Assembly (NCBI RefSeq): GCF_907165205.1
Contig: NC_058192.1
Location: 30,408,001-30,472,000, forward strand
Source: Coccinella septempunctata
Taxonomy: Eukaryota > Arthropoda > Insecta > Coleoptera > Coccinellidae
Direction of reading: 5' to 3'
Length of the DNA stretch: 64,000 nucleotides
Made by a program: the position numbers and the translations under genes. Below the pieces are notes generated by a model, which was not told the origin of the DNA, ran no database searches, and was given only the letters and a program-made list of their open reading frames with translations. Shown one piece after another: positions 1 to 11,310 of the stretch; the first letter of the stretch is position 1, and each line of letters opens with the position of its first letter.

Positions 1-102
1 TGTTTAACTGAATCGAGTTTTACAAAAAGTGTTCAAAGTGGGCATCAGGAGCTTTACTAGATACTTTACAACTTTTAATGAATAATTGCTCTATTCTGCT
101 TG

Positions 103-985
103 TAGGGGAGACTAGGGAGGGTTGATACGTTTTTTGGAATTTTTATTCTGGAAACTGAATTATATGAAGAAGCAGGACTTTTCTTATATTATATAATTCT
201 TCAATTAATCGTTCAACAAAATAAATATAGAATATATATATAAATATCTTATTCTGTACAGAACGTTGAACACAAAAACATGCAAACTGTCTCAAGCCTC
301 CCCACATATGGGAGGATTGATACGATGGACTGGGAGAGTAGTCGATAGGATTATTCAGCTCAGTAGGTAGGTCAGCAATGATACTGGCTTGCTTTGGTCC
401 CATAGGTGTAGAAAAATCAGGAAATTGTCAGTTAGTCATTCCACACAAGAAAAGTCGGCCTCGTTAAATACATGGGGATTGTACGGTTTTTAAAAATCCC
501 TTTGATATGTTGGATGGTGAAGACGCCTTCATGTAGGCCTATCCAACTAGCTACGGAATATTTTTTGAAGATGATACATGTATCAGGCCTCCCCACGACA
601 AATGTCTCAAACCTCCCTGAAAGCAATTGTTAAAGTGATTTATGTTTTCATCTTATACTCATATATTTTGAAAAGCGAATAAAACTGTAAATTGAGTAGT
701 GTTATGCACATTTCCCAGTGAAATGTTTGTTTATGCCGAAGAACTAATGCATGATCATAAAACCCTTAGGTAACTTGAGTAAAAACTTACAATTTCTCAC
801 CTCGAAACACTCTTCGTTGAATATTTCACAAACAAACTACTGTTAGCCTTACAGATTAACGTCACGCAATGCTCTCTGCCAAAGAATAGTGTTCACTAGT
901 ATAATACTTTTGAAAACGGCTACAGATCGCGGATATAAGCCTGTATCAAGCCTCCCCATGTATCAATGCTCCCTAGTCTCCCCTA
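103..985. mobile_element. Non-autonomous TIR element (TAGGGGAGACTAGGG ends)
   Basis: The left end reads TAGGGGAGACTAGGGAG and the right end is its inverted complement, CTCCCTAGTCTCCCCTA, giving an element of about 880 bp, probably flanked by TA. The subterminal motif CCTCCCCA next to TATCAA recurs on both strands inside (near 290-325, 585-620 and 945-965), as in elements with repeated transposase-binding sites. No transposase is encoded; the two antisense ORFs (143-403 and 432-626) cross these repeats and look spurious. Superfamily is not assignable. Confidence 0.6.
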
Positions 986-1857
986 AGTCTCATTTCAGTT
1001 GCTGAAAATTAAAGAAAAAGGCTTACATCAAGCTCTGCCTTGACTCATTGTAATAGACATTTATTTTGTTTTAAATGCTATACAAGAGTGAGTTATACCA
1101 TTTCAGAATCTCAGTAAAACAGGCATGTTTCCTCTTGCTTTGGCACTCAGGTAACCATATTATTTTTTACACGACGCTAGGTTGAACTTATGAAAAAAAA
1201 TAAGCAAAACGCAAAAGTTGAGTTAGATCTTTTTTCATAAAGAACTATTCATGCGCCTCAAAAATAATAATTAACATTCGATAGCGCATCTATACAGGAA
1301 TACTATCCAAAAAACAGTTTGAAAAAATTCTTTCATTTGGAGTCTTGCCTGCAAAAAGAGTGGCAGAGGGTATGATTTTCTTGAATTTTCGAAAGTCTCC
1401 AATATCTCGAAAACCAAGGGACTTTTACACTCAAAATATATTTTTCTGAACAGCCATAAGGTCCTCTACCCGCAGGCACCGCATTTTCCATTCATTACGC
1501 CACACCCTGTATAAATGGAAAGATTGTGTTGATTATTTATGGGTATATTGACAATTATCCACTCTTCTCTATAAGTTCAATTTTAGGGCAAGTGCTGATA
1601 CTTACAACATTAGCATCCACTCATCTACAATATGAAAAATTATCTATTTAAAAAAATTCGTTGTTAGGTATGCTATGCAATTTGTTCTATGCCTGAACGC
1701 TTGGCGCTTGGCTTATAGATACTACCCTGTTATTTGCAAACTGAAAATAAATCTATACCTTAATATTATATCAGCGACATACTGACATCAACCACTAGCG
1801 AAATTTTTGATATGAAAATTTCTGGCTAATTCTCGAAAATTCCGAAATGCCTAATCG
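986..1857. other. Intergenic, no gene; one solitary CAGGG end
   Basis: AT-rich sequence without a supportable reading frame. At about 1495-1511 it reads GCCACACCCTGTA, the inverted form of the TA-CAGGG-TG transposon end seen many times in this window, so about 150-180 bp to its left may be a truncated copy of such an element. Confidence 0.5.
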
Positions 1858-1945
1858 ACTGAGTGTTTCGCTACCACAATACCATCTTCAGGTGGATCGA
1901 GGTAAACTGACAAAACATGCTATTGTGATAGCGAAACACGTGTTG
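1858..1945. ncRNA. Decayed hammerhead-ribozyme-like pair of a Penelope-type end
   Basis: On the minus strand the core box CTGAAGA (1885-1891, fitting CUGANGA) is followed by an imperfect stem II and then GAAAC (1865-1869). On the plus strand, 30 bp on, a perfect stem II (GCTAT-TGTG-ATAGC, 1919-1932) is followed by GAAAC and the palindromic stem-III segment ACACGTGT. The downstream sequence (AAACTCATTTT, TGAAAAT) is shared with 25514-25532 and 59839-59860. The arrangement matches hammerhead ribozymes known in Penelope-like retroelements; neither copy has every core position intact, so activity is unlikely. Confidence 0.4.
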
Positions 1946-2076
1946 TAGTTCAGAAACTCATTTTGTGAAAATCGTATAATCTGTTTCAATAGTTCAATAT
2001 GGATTATCATCAAGTATCGATACTTCATGTAGCCGATTGGCTACACATTATTCATGTGATATTTTAACACTATGTA

Positions 2077-2395
2077 CAGGTTTGGCAAAATTCGATGGGA
2101 TTGAATGGCTGCTCTGTAACCGTAAGAGCTTGGGACAAATGAATGGCACGTCTCCGACCTCGATTTTTGAAAGATGGATAATGGCCAAAACCGCATCCCC
2201 CTATCTTCTTTTGTTTTCAAGTTATGTATAAGTGAAAACTGAAAACTCATTTTTTGGCTGGTTGAATTGGTGTATGTATTTCTTGAAATTTCAGCGATAT
2301 CGAAAAACAAATGTTGCATTCTGGAGACAGTTTTTCATGTAGAATGCAGTGGCGTAGTCGAAGATTTTCTCAGTCCGCCACTTCAGTGATATAGT
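2077..2395 (+). mobile_element. CAGGGTGGGCAAAATTCG-family transposon fragment
   Basis: Begins TACAGG-TTTGGCAAAATTCGATGG and matches 28148-28325 over about 180 bp, with shared stretches such as CTCGATTTT, AGATGGATAATGG and TATCTTCTTTTG. The later part (GTAGAATGCAGTGGCGTAG) resembles the internal arm of the hairpin element at 50976-51848. Non-coding, right end unclear. Probably a solo end of a Tc1/mariner-type element. Confidence 0.5.
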
Positions 2396-2643
2396 GGAAA
2401 GTTTCATTTTTTTTTTCAATAAACCATATGTTATTCGTACATATTTCAGTCCCTAATTTTTTTCTTATTCAGCATATATAATATACTTGGTGTTTCAAAT
2501 TGTGCTTCCGATGAAAACAACTCAAAAACCTGTTCGGTCAAGTTGGCAGGTCATTTTATTTGATACATTGAGATATTTTTTCTTGTCATAACAAGGGTCA
2601 GCATCAGAATCTAGGATTATTTTGACAGTCTGGAAACGATGTT
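2396..2643. other. Spacer left of the P-like element
   Basis: No gene seen. The sequence runs unbroken into the 8-bp target duplication at 2644-2651. Confidence 0.5.
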
Positions 2644-2959
2644 GTAATGAACAAAGATTATAGAGTTGGAAGATAGGAAACGAAGCGACTAAAGTGATGT
2701 GAGCGCCATCTGTGTTTCAAATGTGTTTTCAAGGCCCTTAGACTGGTTAAAATTTTAATTAGAGGGACATATGAAATTTTGCGAGATGTCTGAGTCATAC
2801 GGCCATTTTGATCAAACAGGTTTTGAATGTTTTGATTCTCTTATCCATAGGCAACCTCGTATCGCCTTTTGTTGTTCAAGCCCGTTCCAGTTGCTGATTA
2901 TTGAAATTTTTGTCTAATTTCTTGGCGTAAACCTCAGAATATCGTTAGAAAATTATTGT

Positions 2960-3160
2960 ATGGTAAAGAACTGTGGATCGAATAAAACGAATTTTACTAA
3001 GGAAAATGGGAATGTAAGTATTAAAACTGGTAACATGTGACTCGGTCATTCAATGATTTTTATTTTCAGTGCTACGAAGTGGATAAAATTTTCAGGGCGT
3101 AAAGGCCTGCAAACAATAATGACAGTTGAGAACTGTTCATCCACGTAAATTTTTGTATGC
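2960..3160 (+). pseudogene. THAP-like zinc-finger remnant, two exons
   Basis: An ATG at 2960 opens an 18-codon exon beginning MVKNC. A consensus donor (AAT/GTAAGT) at 3014, a 56-nt intron and a TTTTCAG acceptor ending at 3069 follow. Downstream sequence encodes a K-W-I-K-F stretch. THAP domains start with an M-V-x-x-C type N-terminus, carry an invariant Trp and end with C-x2-H-F; in this copy the C-x2-H part is lost, but the second copy keeps CNEHF. In P elements the THAP domain is the transposase DNA-binding module. Frame is not maintained, so no protein is expected. Confidence 0.45.
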
Positions 3161-3418
3161 TGGAAGCATCCCCTACATGAAGGGCTCATTTAGGGGAAAT
3201 TATGACTTTTATACGTCCATTTAAAGATTCTCAATTGCCTTCAATATATTCAGAAATGCAAAAGTTTTATGGATTTCGATTTGGAAATCGGGTGGTTGTC
3301 AAATTGTCGTTTGGAAAGTCAAACTTTTATGAAACCTTCTGTGAGTGTTATATTCATACGTCAATCAATTTTTATATTGTGCCATAAAGAGACCATACCA
3401 TGAAGAAGTCATAAAAAT

Positions 3419-3597
3419 CATGAAGAAATTATACTGACGGGCTTGAATACAGGTCTTGTATACCTCTGTAAGGTTTTTTTCAATTTTGGTTCTGAAGAAA
3501 TCATAAGAAATCATGGAGAAATTATATTGACGGGCTTGAATACAGGTCTTGTATACCTCTGTAAGGTTTTTTTCAATTTTGGTTCTGAAGAATTTGT
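3419..3597 (+). repeat. 93-bp tandem duplication inside P-like copy 1
   Basis: Two nearly identical units, 3419-3511 and 3512-3597, each running from CATGRAGAAATTATA to TTGGTTCTGAAGAA. P-like copy 2 has a single unit (about 33914-33992), so the duplication arose after the copies separated. Confidence 0.8.
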
Positions 3598-4200
3598 AAA
3601 TAATATGTGAGTAACGGAAATGTGTATCCTATGACGGTAAATTGAATATTGGTTCATATCAAGTTCTGATATAAATCGTACAAATTCCACTCAGTTTATT
3701 GATTCAAAACGTTTTCACAGAAAAAAACACCTTCGACGTACTTATAGCAGATAATCATGTACTCTTGTATCCTAGTCAAAGCTCTATTCATTGTCCATAA
3801 TTTCGAATTTTCGTAAATTTTTTATAGATTGGCAATAAAAAGTTATCACATCCAAAAGCGTATTTCATTGATACCAATAGATTCCAAACAATGTTCAGAT
3901 AAAAACTAACATTCTGGTCACAAAACAAAACCATCCTTTTGTTTTTTCGCTCAGGATGTTTGTTTTCTGGTCTCAACAAGGTCAATATTGGAATTCAATA
4001 CGAGGAATAGAATTCGAATTTCGCGTCCCTCAATTATAAAACAGAAAACTGTTATTTAACAGTTTTTCTGTATTGATAATACGTTTTCAGCGCCATCTCA
4101 TTGTCAAATGTGTTTTCACTGGCCAAAATGTAGTCGGTTTTTAATACTAGCGATACGAGGGCGTTTCCTATCTTTATACTCTATAATCTTTGGTAATGAA

Positions 4201-5401
4201 CGTCAGTTCATTGCTAAGTGCATGGAATCACAGTATAGACAGTTTATACTGTGATGCAATCTAGTTTACCTGTACCTTCCACAAGAAGGATGGTAGTGAC
4301 TACATTTTGCACATTTCATAGAACTATAATCCGTTAGTGAGGCATTTTTACTTGGAGAAGAAAAACACTTAAACGACATGATAATAGGTGCCTTACTTCA
4401 ATGATATTTAACATACTATTCGAAATACCTCAATTAATAATTCATCTCTATGCCTTTTTGACGTAGACCATATTTTTGACGAATTTCATGGTTATGATGG
4501 TTCCATCTAGAGCTTCTTTTTTCTTCTCTAATTAGAGGAGAGTGTTAATTTTTCCTCAGTTTTTCGGGACGCTCTGCGAGTTGTCCGAAAAACACCATGC
4601 CATTTGAAAATGTGGAGTTATTGACATCCATTGGTTATTTTCCAAAAACTGCAGTGTCTTTCGGACTAACTATAGAATTGGTTACAGAACAGTCTTCGGG
4701 AACCCAATTGAACTTCATAATTATAAATCATAAGTGCGATTTTTCGATATCAGAATTCCATATTGCTATCAGTCATCAGGCCACCCTATAAAGTCAAAAA
4801 TAATTTCAGTTTATGCGCCAATGACAGCACTGCCGTCTCACCCTGTATATAAGTGAATCAGAGTATCAAAGTTTCGTCAATGAACTCTGAAAGTCAAGAA
4901 CTGTGAATATTGTATTTAAATGAGGAAAACTTCATTACACTTCAGAGTAATAGGTATATGTCATTTGAGATAAAGAAGACCTGGTAACAGTACGAGAATA
5001 TCTGAAAGAGGCCGATACATTATCTTTTCTTTTTAAGTGATCGCAACCGCTATTCTCCGTATAATAGCTTAGAGCTATCGACGAAAAAAATTTATCATGA
5101 CCGACGTAAACATCTGCCCCATGGACACTGGCGTTAAAGTTGTAGCAGCAGCTATTATGAAACCCGAACCAGTAGGGACAACGACCGAATTCTGATAATC
5201 GACTAAATTATTCTAGGAAACAGTGGATAAGATCTATCTTAATGTGATGCGCTTTGATAAAATACTATCAATATATTGATAGATTTGAAGGTAGGAATTG
5301 TAGTACTTTGGATTTTTCACCTCATTTAAATTAACTACGCCGATCAGTGGCTTCGAGCACTTAGCATCTATACAAAAAGCACCGATTTTTCACAGAAGGC
5401 T
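4201..5401. other. Intergenic, no supported gene
   Basis: The only ORF of note (4597-4791, 64 codons) matches nothing I recognise. CACCCTATA (about 4782-4790) and CACCCTGTATA (about 4839-4849) resemble inverted CAGGG-type transposon ends, so part may be a decayed TIR element. Confidence 0.45.
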
Positions 5402-6617
5402 CTATACTCCATTCACTTTTATTTTAGCACTCGGTTGACCATGGAAATTTAACACATTTCACTCTGTATAGTAGGAAAATGTGGGGTAATGACGCTTGTC
5501 AAAAACTTTTTGGGTTTTAAATCAGCGCTATGTTGTCCGTTCTACGTAAAAGACTCAGTAATTACGTATTTCATGAAAATGTCGAATCACTTCGGAAAAT
5601 ATGAAACAGTGACGTTGACATAATTGACGTTTATACAAACTGATTGGAGGCATACCAAATCCAGTTATTTGCATGGAAAATACAAGAGATCAGTATACAT
5701 AATATCATAATATGCACTAGCTTGAGGAGAGGTTGGTTATCTTCTTTGGCTAAAGTTTGAATGCGTTAGGTACATCAGTTGTCGATTTCAAAAATATCAA
5801 CCCGAAGATGAAATGCATATGATGTAGTGGTTGGGAATATGTATCTCTGGAAGGAATTAACGGATAATTACAAAAATGTTAAATTCTTCAACAAAAACCA
5901 TCTTGCATCAATTGAAGTAAAAGAAATTAAAGTTTCAAGTCAAGAGGAACTTCACCTCTAAACAAAAATTTCACAATTAACAGGAAAACTGGCTCGTACT
6001 TATGGCCGTTTATCTTAATACTTTGATATAATAATAAAAATTATGTATTTATTGGTACCTTGAGACATTCACAATGTATAGGACAAGTCAAATGAAAAAT
6101 AGAAAAATCAATTTTCGGGAACTTATTCTACGATGACATTCAACGAAAATCCTGTAGTAACTTTTCGCATTAATTCACCCAAACATAAAATTCTCAAATG
6201 CCACCACTTTCTTGGGTCTCCCAATAGAAGGAAATTCTTAATCGTCCTCTTCATTCACAATCTTTCTGATTGTGGAAATATTCAGCTAAAATATAAGTCG
6301 TTCAGATCAGATGAAACCTTATATAAGTTCACTTACATTGAATATGTTCGCTACCGTCTGAAGTATTGTGGATTTTCGAATATCAGGGTAACTATTGGTA
6401 TGAGCAAACCTGAATTCTAAATAACATTTCCTGTCTTCTCTTTTTTTTCCATCACATTCGACATTTTCGTTATAAAAATTAATATTAGTTCGGGCAAAGG
6501 CGTAATGACATTAACGGCATTTCATGAGCGCCAACCTGACTCCGTTCTAGTCACAAAAACTTGAGAAAATTATTTCATGGCCAACCGAGTGCTAAAATGA
6601 ATGTGAATGTAGTATAG
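5402..6617 (-). mobile_element. TIR family F, copy 1 (inverted relative to the others)
   Basis: The ends are CTATACTCCATTCAC and an inverted GTAGTATAG, with TIRs continuing through TTTTAGCACTCGGTTG. The same element occurs in the opposite orientation at 18098-19313 and 55056-56241, and in part at 32919-34588. The 95-codon plus-strand ORF at 6133-6420 lies antisense to the family's HTH coding remnant and is probably meaningless. This copy is decayed. Confidence 0.7.
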
Positions 6618-7448
6618 ATTTCTAAGAACTATTTCAAAGCAATTCGACTTTTCGAGCACTAAGCAATCTTTCCAAAAACTGTTGGAAATGAGATTTTTTG
6701 AGAAAAAAACTGTATACAATTGAGAAAAACTCTTTTTATATTTAAGACGATTCATTACTGATGCATTGGAAGCCAGGTAAAGCAGAACAAATTTTCATGA
6801 AACGAAATCATATCATGAATGTATGAGAGCAATAAAAATAAATGTTTATTATTCTCAACAATAACAACAGTTTGTCATAAAATATTAAGTCAATAAATCA
6901 CATATAAACCAAAAAATGAAAAACTTAATTTTTCATCTCTAACAGAACTCCTTAAAGTCATTCGAACTATAGGGTTCTCAATCTCGAATGAAACTATACC
7001 TAATGATTTCTTGAAGAAGTGACCCATAATATTTCTCTGATTGTTCTTGTAAGACATTGAATAAAGTTATAGCCATACACTTCACACATTAACCTCTCGT
7101 GACCGTGCTATATATTTTCACTGAAGAATATCGATAGTCTGTAAATATACGCACCGTACCTACACTCTCAACATATTATTTCTCTTAAACAATCCCCTAC
7201 AACTATCTTTCTGATCAAAACTTAACATGGTTCGTAATACTCTCTTCTGAGTTACATTGACCTAGCAAAAGGAAGAAGAAGAAGAAGAGTTACAAAAATG
7301 ATGTCTACATAAGTAAAACTACCCCAAAAGATAATTCCATAGAAAATTTGTGAATGAAAGTTCGCATCATAAACCAACATTAGGAGTTCGAATTCAACCC
7401 GACTCTTCAAGATGAACTGTGCATTGCAAGCAGAGTTGACTTAGGTCT
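6618..7448. other. Intergenic, no gene
   Basis: AT-rich, with a short (GAA)n tract around 7271-7289. No coding or structural signal found. Confidence 0.5.
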
Positions 7449-7687
7449 GGGCTGCTATTCTCGAGCATTCGCAATATATGCGATCGTACGCATCGAAAAA
7501 CGTTGTGATGTTTTTAACACCAAATAGCAGAGTTTTCCAGAGTTTCAACAAAGCATTGTGTGCTTTCATATGTGCTAAATACAATGCTTTGGTGAAACTC
7601 TGGAAAACTCTGCTATATTTGCATCACAACGTTTTTCGATGCGTATATACGATCGCATATATTGCGAATTGTCGAGAATAGCAGCCC
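7449..7687. mobile_element. Near-palindromic hairpin MITE
   Basis: Almost the whole 239 bp folds on itself. The left arm starts GGGCTGCTATTCTCGA and the right arm ends TCGAGAATAGCAGCCC, with further matching blocks (GCAATATATGCGATCGTA, AAACGTTGTGATG, GCAGAGTTTTCCAGAGTTTC) and only a few mismatches. It is inserted at the edge of a LINE fragment. Typical foldback MITE; the short ORFs on both strands are reflections of the palindrome. Confidence 0.8.
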
Positions 7688-8290
7688 TGGTCCTCAACAG
7701 CTCAATATGGGGGCCCCACTCCAGCTGCTTATCAAGAATCAGCCCCAAATACCTCACATTAGTCTCCACCCGAACACAACTACCTATTTAGAACATGTAT
7801 CGATGGTGGATACTGTAATTTAGATTAGAAAAACATTTCCACATTGATCACAAGATTGTGATTGAAAAACTACACAGATAAGTTCATAAGGACATTTGAA
7901 TCATTAATGGCAGAAGTAACACAAGCAGATTGGATCAAGTAATTTGTGTCATCAGCAAATAATCGCAATAAAGTTTTCCTGCACTAACAAAAATATAAAA
8001 AAGCAAAGTAATTTATATACTCGTGTACGATAAATAGAAGTGGGCCTATATAATGTTGCCCTAAGAATAGACCATTGAAGGTTATATCCACATCATCCTA
8101 TGTAAAATGTTCACCATTGACCTCTAGGACAACTCTTTGTTTTCTTGAAGTTAAATAACTCTTCCTCCTTCCGTGAATCACGCAATCAAAGGTTTTGGAG
8201 AGATCTGAAAATATAACTAATGGATTCTCCCCCTGTATATTTTTTGAGTCTCAGTAATTGCTGATCTTCACTTCATAGAATCCCATTTTG
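7688..8290 (-). pseudogene. LINE reverse-transcriptase fragment, decayed
   Basis: Minus-strand translation shows, in order, a K-T-F-D-C-V motif (8196-8181 region), a PLLFIVH block standing for the usual G-P-L-L-F-I-x-Y, a D-D-T-N catalytic box near 7946 whose preceding Tyr is disrupted, and V-R-Y-L-G-L-I-L-D (about 7768-7735). These are motifs 3-7 of a non-LTR reverse transcriptase in the expected order, split over frames by stops and shifts. The piece ends against the hairpin MITE at 7687. Clade cannot be fixed. Confidence 0.6.
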
Positions 8291-8365
8291 AAGAGCTGTG
8301 TAGTCAAGGGAAAGAACAGTCTCAAAAACTCTTCATTATTTATTGGAACCTCTCTTTATTTTATC

Positions 8366-8406
8366 CAAGGTTAACATGTTTCGACCTATAAGGTCATTTT
8401 CAAAAC
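8366..8406 (-). ncRNA. Hammerhead-ribozyme-like motif, decayed
   Basis: Minus strand: stem-I segment GGTT, a core-1 box TTGAAAA (degraded from CUGANGA), a perfect stem II GACCT-TAT-AGGTC, GAAAC, the palindromic stem-III segment ACATGT, then T and AACC, which pairs with GGTT. The order is that of a type I hammerhead with a very short stem III, as reported in Penelope-like elements. Two core-1 positions are changed, so cleavage is unlikely. Confidence 0.4.
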
Positions 8407-9095
8407 CATATGAATCTAAAATACCGTATTCAAGGTAAGTATAAGGCTCAACCACCTGAAGTTGTTGAGAAATAAATGGGCTAGTTTCCTAAAACTCCAA
8501 AACCGAATTTGAGATTATTAATGGAAAGCCTTTTCTACTAGTTATCCAACACGTAAAAGATTCGCTTCAAAATTCAGGCATTTCAGAAATACACCCTTCG
8601 AAACTTCGACTATGGAAAGCTTGTGACGTAGAATGCCTTCATTAAAGTATAGTAATTTTTGTTAATTCGACAACACTGGAACCGATCAAGAAGATATCCA
8701 CAGATTACAAAAAATTGTTTCTGTAATCTGTGTCTACCTTCTTAAAACCGATGACATTTTGTGTCATTATGTGTTTTTCTTGTCAAATGTGATCATCAAA
8801 CTTGATATTTATTACGTCTATGGTGATCAGAAAACTTTCATGACCATTACTGACACAAATGGGCGTTGCCGGATTGTAAAAATGACGTAGAATGTTCACA
8901 AGAGCACTTCTGAAATCAGAATTTTCGTAATCGAATACAGACAAAATGCAATATGTTGAAATTCGAAAAAAATATATTTCGAGATATTTGAGTTATAAGG
9001 ATTTTTATGACATATATTTTGAAATTTAGGAAAATACCCCATTGTATTAATTTATTACAAGATGTTCAATTAAAAAAGTAATGTGTTGAGATATA
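8407..9095. other. Intergenic, no gene
   Basis: AT-rich sequence, no supportable ORF or recognised repeat. It contains a short local inverted repeat at 8696-8733 (CCACAGATTACA/TGTAATCTGTG). Confidence 0.45.
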
Positions 9096-9560
9096 CAGGG
9101 TGGGCAGAATTCGTTGTCTACTGAAAGGATCTATAGAACTATAGCAGCTAGAAAAAAACGGACGACACATTCTCGAGCTCTTTTTTCTTGACTAATCCAA
9201 AACTGAAAACAGATCCAGCCTAACGTTCATAGATTTTGAGTTATGAACGAAAATTGAGAAATTGTCATTTTCAATGAAGCTGAATAACTCGCTTATTTGA
9301 ACTCTTATTCGAAATCCGTTGTTATATTACATTCTACAGACACTTTTTTGTGAGGAATTCGTATATGTTATTTTTAAATTTTTTGATCCAGTCATTTTCG
9401 AAATACGATAGGGATATCTGATTTTTCAAATGTAAACTATAGTTGAAAGCTCTATCATTCGGCTGCAATTTTTTTGCTGATTTCAAAAATGTATCATTGT
9501 TGATCACTGAATCCGCAGTTGCTCTAGTGGTATAAGGTTCAGTTTTTCAGCTCCTTCTGT
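9096..9560 (+). mobile_element. CAGGGTGGGCA-end element, truncated
   Basis: Starts TA-CAGGGTGGGCAGAATTCG, the same terminus as 2077, 28148 and 50976. Its interior (ACATTCTACAGACACTTTTTT) resembles the arm of the 50976 hairpin element. No matching right end before the LINE at 9660. Non-coding. Confidence 0.45.
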
Positions 9561-9659
9561 TGGTCTCCTGGTAGATAATTACTCGTTCGATTTACTTTTC
9601 TAAAAGCTGACAATAGACTTATCGGTTTGCAGTTTTGGGAAATTTCTTTTCCTTGCATG

Positions 9660-10919
9660 GTTTTCAAACTATATGAGACTTTTTAGAAGTTACCTCACCA
9701 ACAGAAAACAAATAACTTTTTTACACCACGAAGGTACAAGAATTCTGTCATCTGAAAGGACCATACTTAAAGGAGTACCTCAAGGTACTATAGTGGGACC
9801 TATTCTATTCGTAGTCTATATTGACGACCTGTTCGAGGCTTTCTATGAGATTTTCTGCCCTCAAAGTGAACTTCCTCCACATGTTGACATCTTAACTGAG
9901 ACATCGCAACCACAGGACACAACTACTGAGCACATGGCACCTATAGAGGAGCTCATAGAAACATACCTATATGCTGATGACACTAATGTTTTAATATCAG
10001 GTAGAAACATTGAGGGTGTTGTGAATAACTTGAAACTATCAATGACACGGATTGAAAAATGGTGCCTAGATAATGGTTTGCTTCTCAATAGAAACAAAAC
10101 TAACGTCCTAATGTTTTCGACTAATCGCTCAAATTTATCATTCCCTGAGACTATTAATTTTGATAGTGGAGATGTTCAGATAGACTCATGTACGAGATTA
10201 TTGGGTGTAGTTGTTGAGAAAAATCTTGGCTGGGGGTTACACTGCGAATCAGTAACAAAAAAGCTTCACACAATCATTTATACCTTGAAAGCTATTAGAA
10301 ACAGAATCGATATGGAAACATTGAAGATAGTATATTTTACAAATTTTCAATCAGTTGTATCATATGGAATTATACTCTGGGGAGGAAGCACCCAAGCTGA
10401 ACGTGTGTTTATCACCCAGAAACTATAGCTATAAGAATAATGTTTGGGATGAAATATAGGGAATCGTGTAGAGGTGTATTCAAGAGACATAATATTTTAA
10501 CTGTGCCTGGCCTATATGTATATAGACTCTTATTATTTTTATTCAAGAACAATTCCTATTTTGAGAAATATAGAAATGTAAATGCTACCAGGAGAATCAT
10601 TGAGTATTTACTACCTATTCACAAACTGTCAATCACTGAACGTAATAGTTTCTATATGAGTATGAAATTGTTTAATCACCTACCAAGAAAAATTAGAGAT
10701 ATAAAGGAAATTAAACTTTTCAAGAAAGAATTATTTTTAATGTTAGTTCAATGTGAACCCTATTCTGTAATCGAGTTCTTGGAGTTTTGTAGTAGATAGA
10801 TATATCGTATTGGTACAATGTAATTAATATCTTTTGTAGAGAATTTTGACCTGTTTCTATTTTGTCACTTATGTACAATTCTGGAAATAAATACCCATTA
10901 TTATTATTATTATTATTAA
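9660..10919 (+). pseudogene. 5'-truncated LINE: RT domain, C-terminus and (TTA)n tail
   Basis: The frame at 9673-10428 encodes RT motifs S-Y-L-T-N-R-K-Q, GVPQGTIVGPILF, the catalytic YADDTN (near 9970) and the thumb region L-L-G-V-V-V-E. A shift of two bases near 10425 moves the continuation into 10440-10799, which encodes the typical end (I-L-T-V-P-G-L-Y-V-Y, then L-F-N-H-L-P-R-K-I-R). The 3' UTR ends in a (TTA)n tract at about 10900-10919, the simple-repeat tail of CR1/jockey-like LINEs. Endonuclease and RT fingers are missing, as usual for incomplete target-primed copying. It is a relative, not a close copy, of the LINE at 11311-12941: both carry I-I-L-W-G and T-V-P motifs. Confidence 0.8.
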
Positions 10920-11310
10920 CTTCTGCAAATTTCACTTTTCAGTACATGCGAAGCTATCCCAAACTGTCCTTTGATTGACCGTCATTTTTTCAATATTCTA
11001 TACTTCAAATCAAATACATACAGCTTTTACCAACGAGCAGACAAATATCACAAATAACAAACAGGTCGGAATGAAATGAGATAATAGTTGAAGAGTATCA
11101 ACTCTTTGTTTACGACAACACTGGACATTTACATTCAAAATCGATTTTTGTCAGAAAAACACCACAAGAGTCAGTAGTCTGATGTTTGTCTTAAGGTCGC
11201 AATCGATTATACTTATTGATTGTTGACAACTGGTACATCATCTGTTGTTACAGATACGAAGGAATGAAACGCGGATGGATAGGCTTCAGATATTATTTCA
11301 ACCAATAATA
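10920..11310. other. Spacer between two LINE 3' ends
   Basis: No gene. The two LINEs are in convergent orientation with their simple-repeat tails facing each other across this spacer. Confidence 0.5.

Larger units (their letters stand above)
2652..4192 (+). mobile_element. P-like (THAP) DNA element, copy 1
   Basis: The element is bounded by the inverted repeats CAAAGATTATAGAG and CTCTATAATCTTTG, and flanked by a perfect 8-bp target duplication GTAATGAA at 2644-2651 and 4193-4200. An 8-bp duplication, CA-starting termini and a THAP-like coding remnant with an intron together fit the P superfamily. At 1541 bp it is far shorter than an autonomous P element and has no catalytic domain, so it is an internally deleted derivative. 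A second copy lies at 33129-34484. It contains a 93-bp tandem duplication missing from copy 2. Confidence 0.75.

Noticed and set aside
143..626. Two minus-strand ORFs in the first element
   Set aside because: They run across the TIR element's internal repeats and show no domain.
6133..6420. 95-codon plus-strand ORF
   Set aside because: It is antisense to the HTH remnant of family F and is not preserved as an ORF in the other copies.
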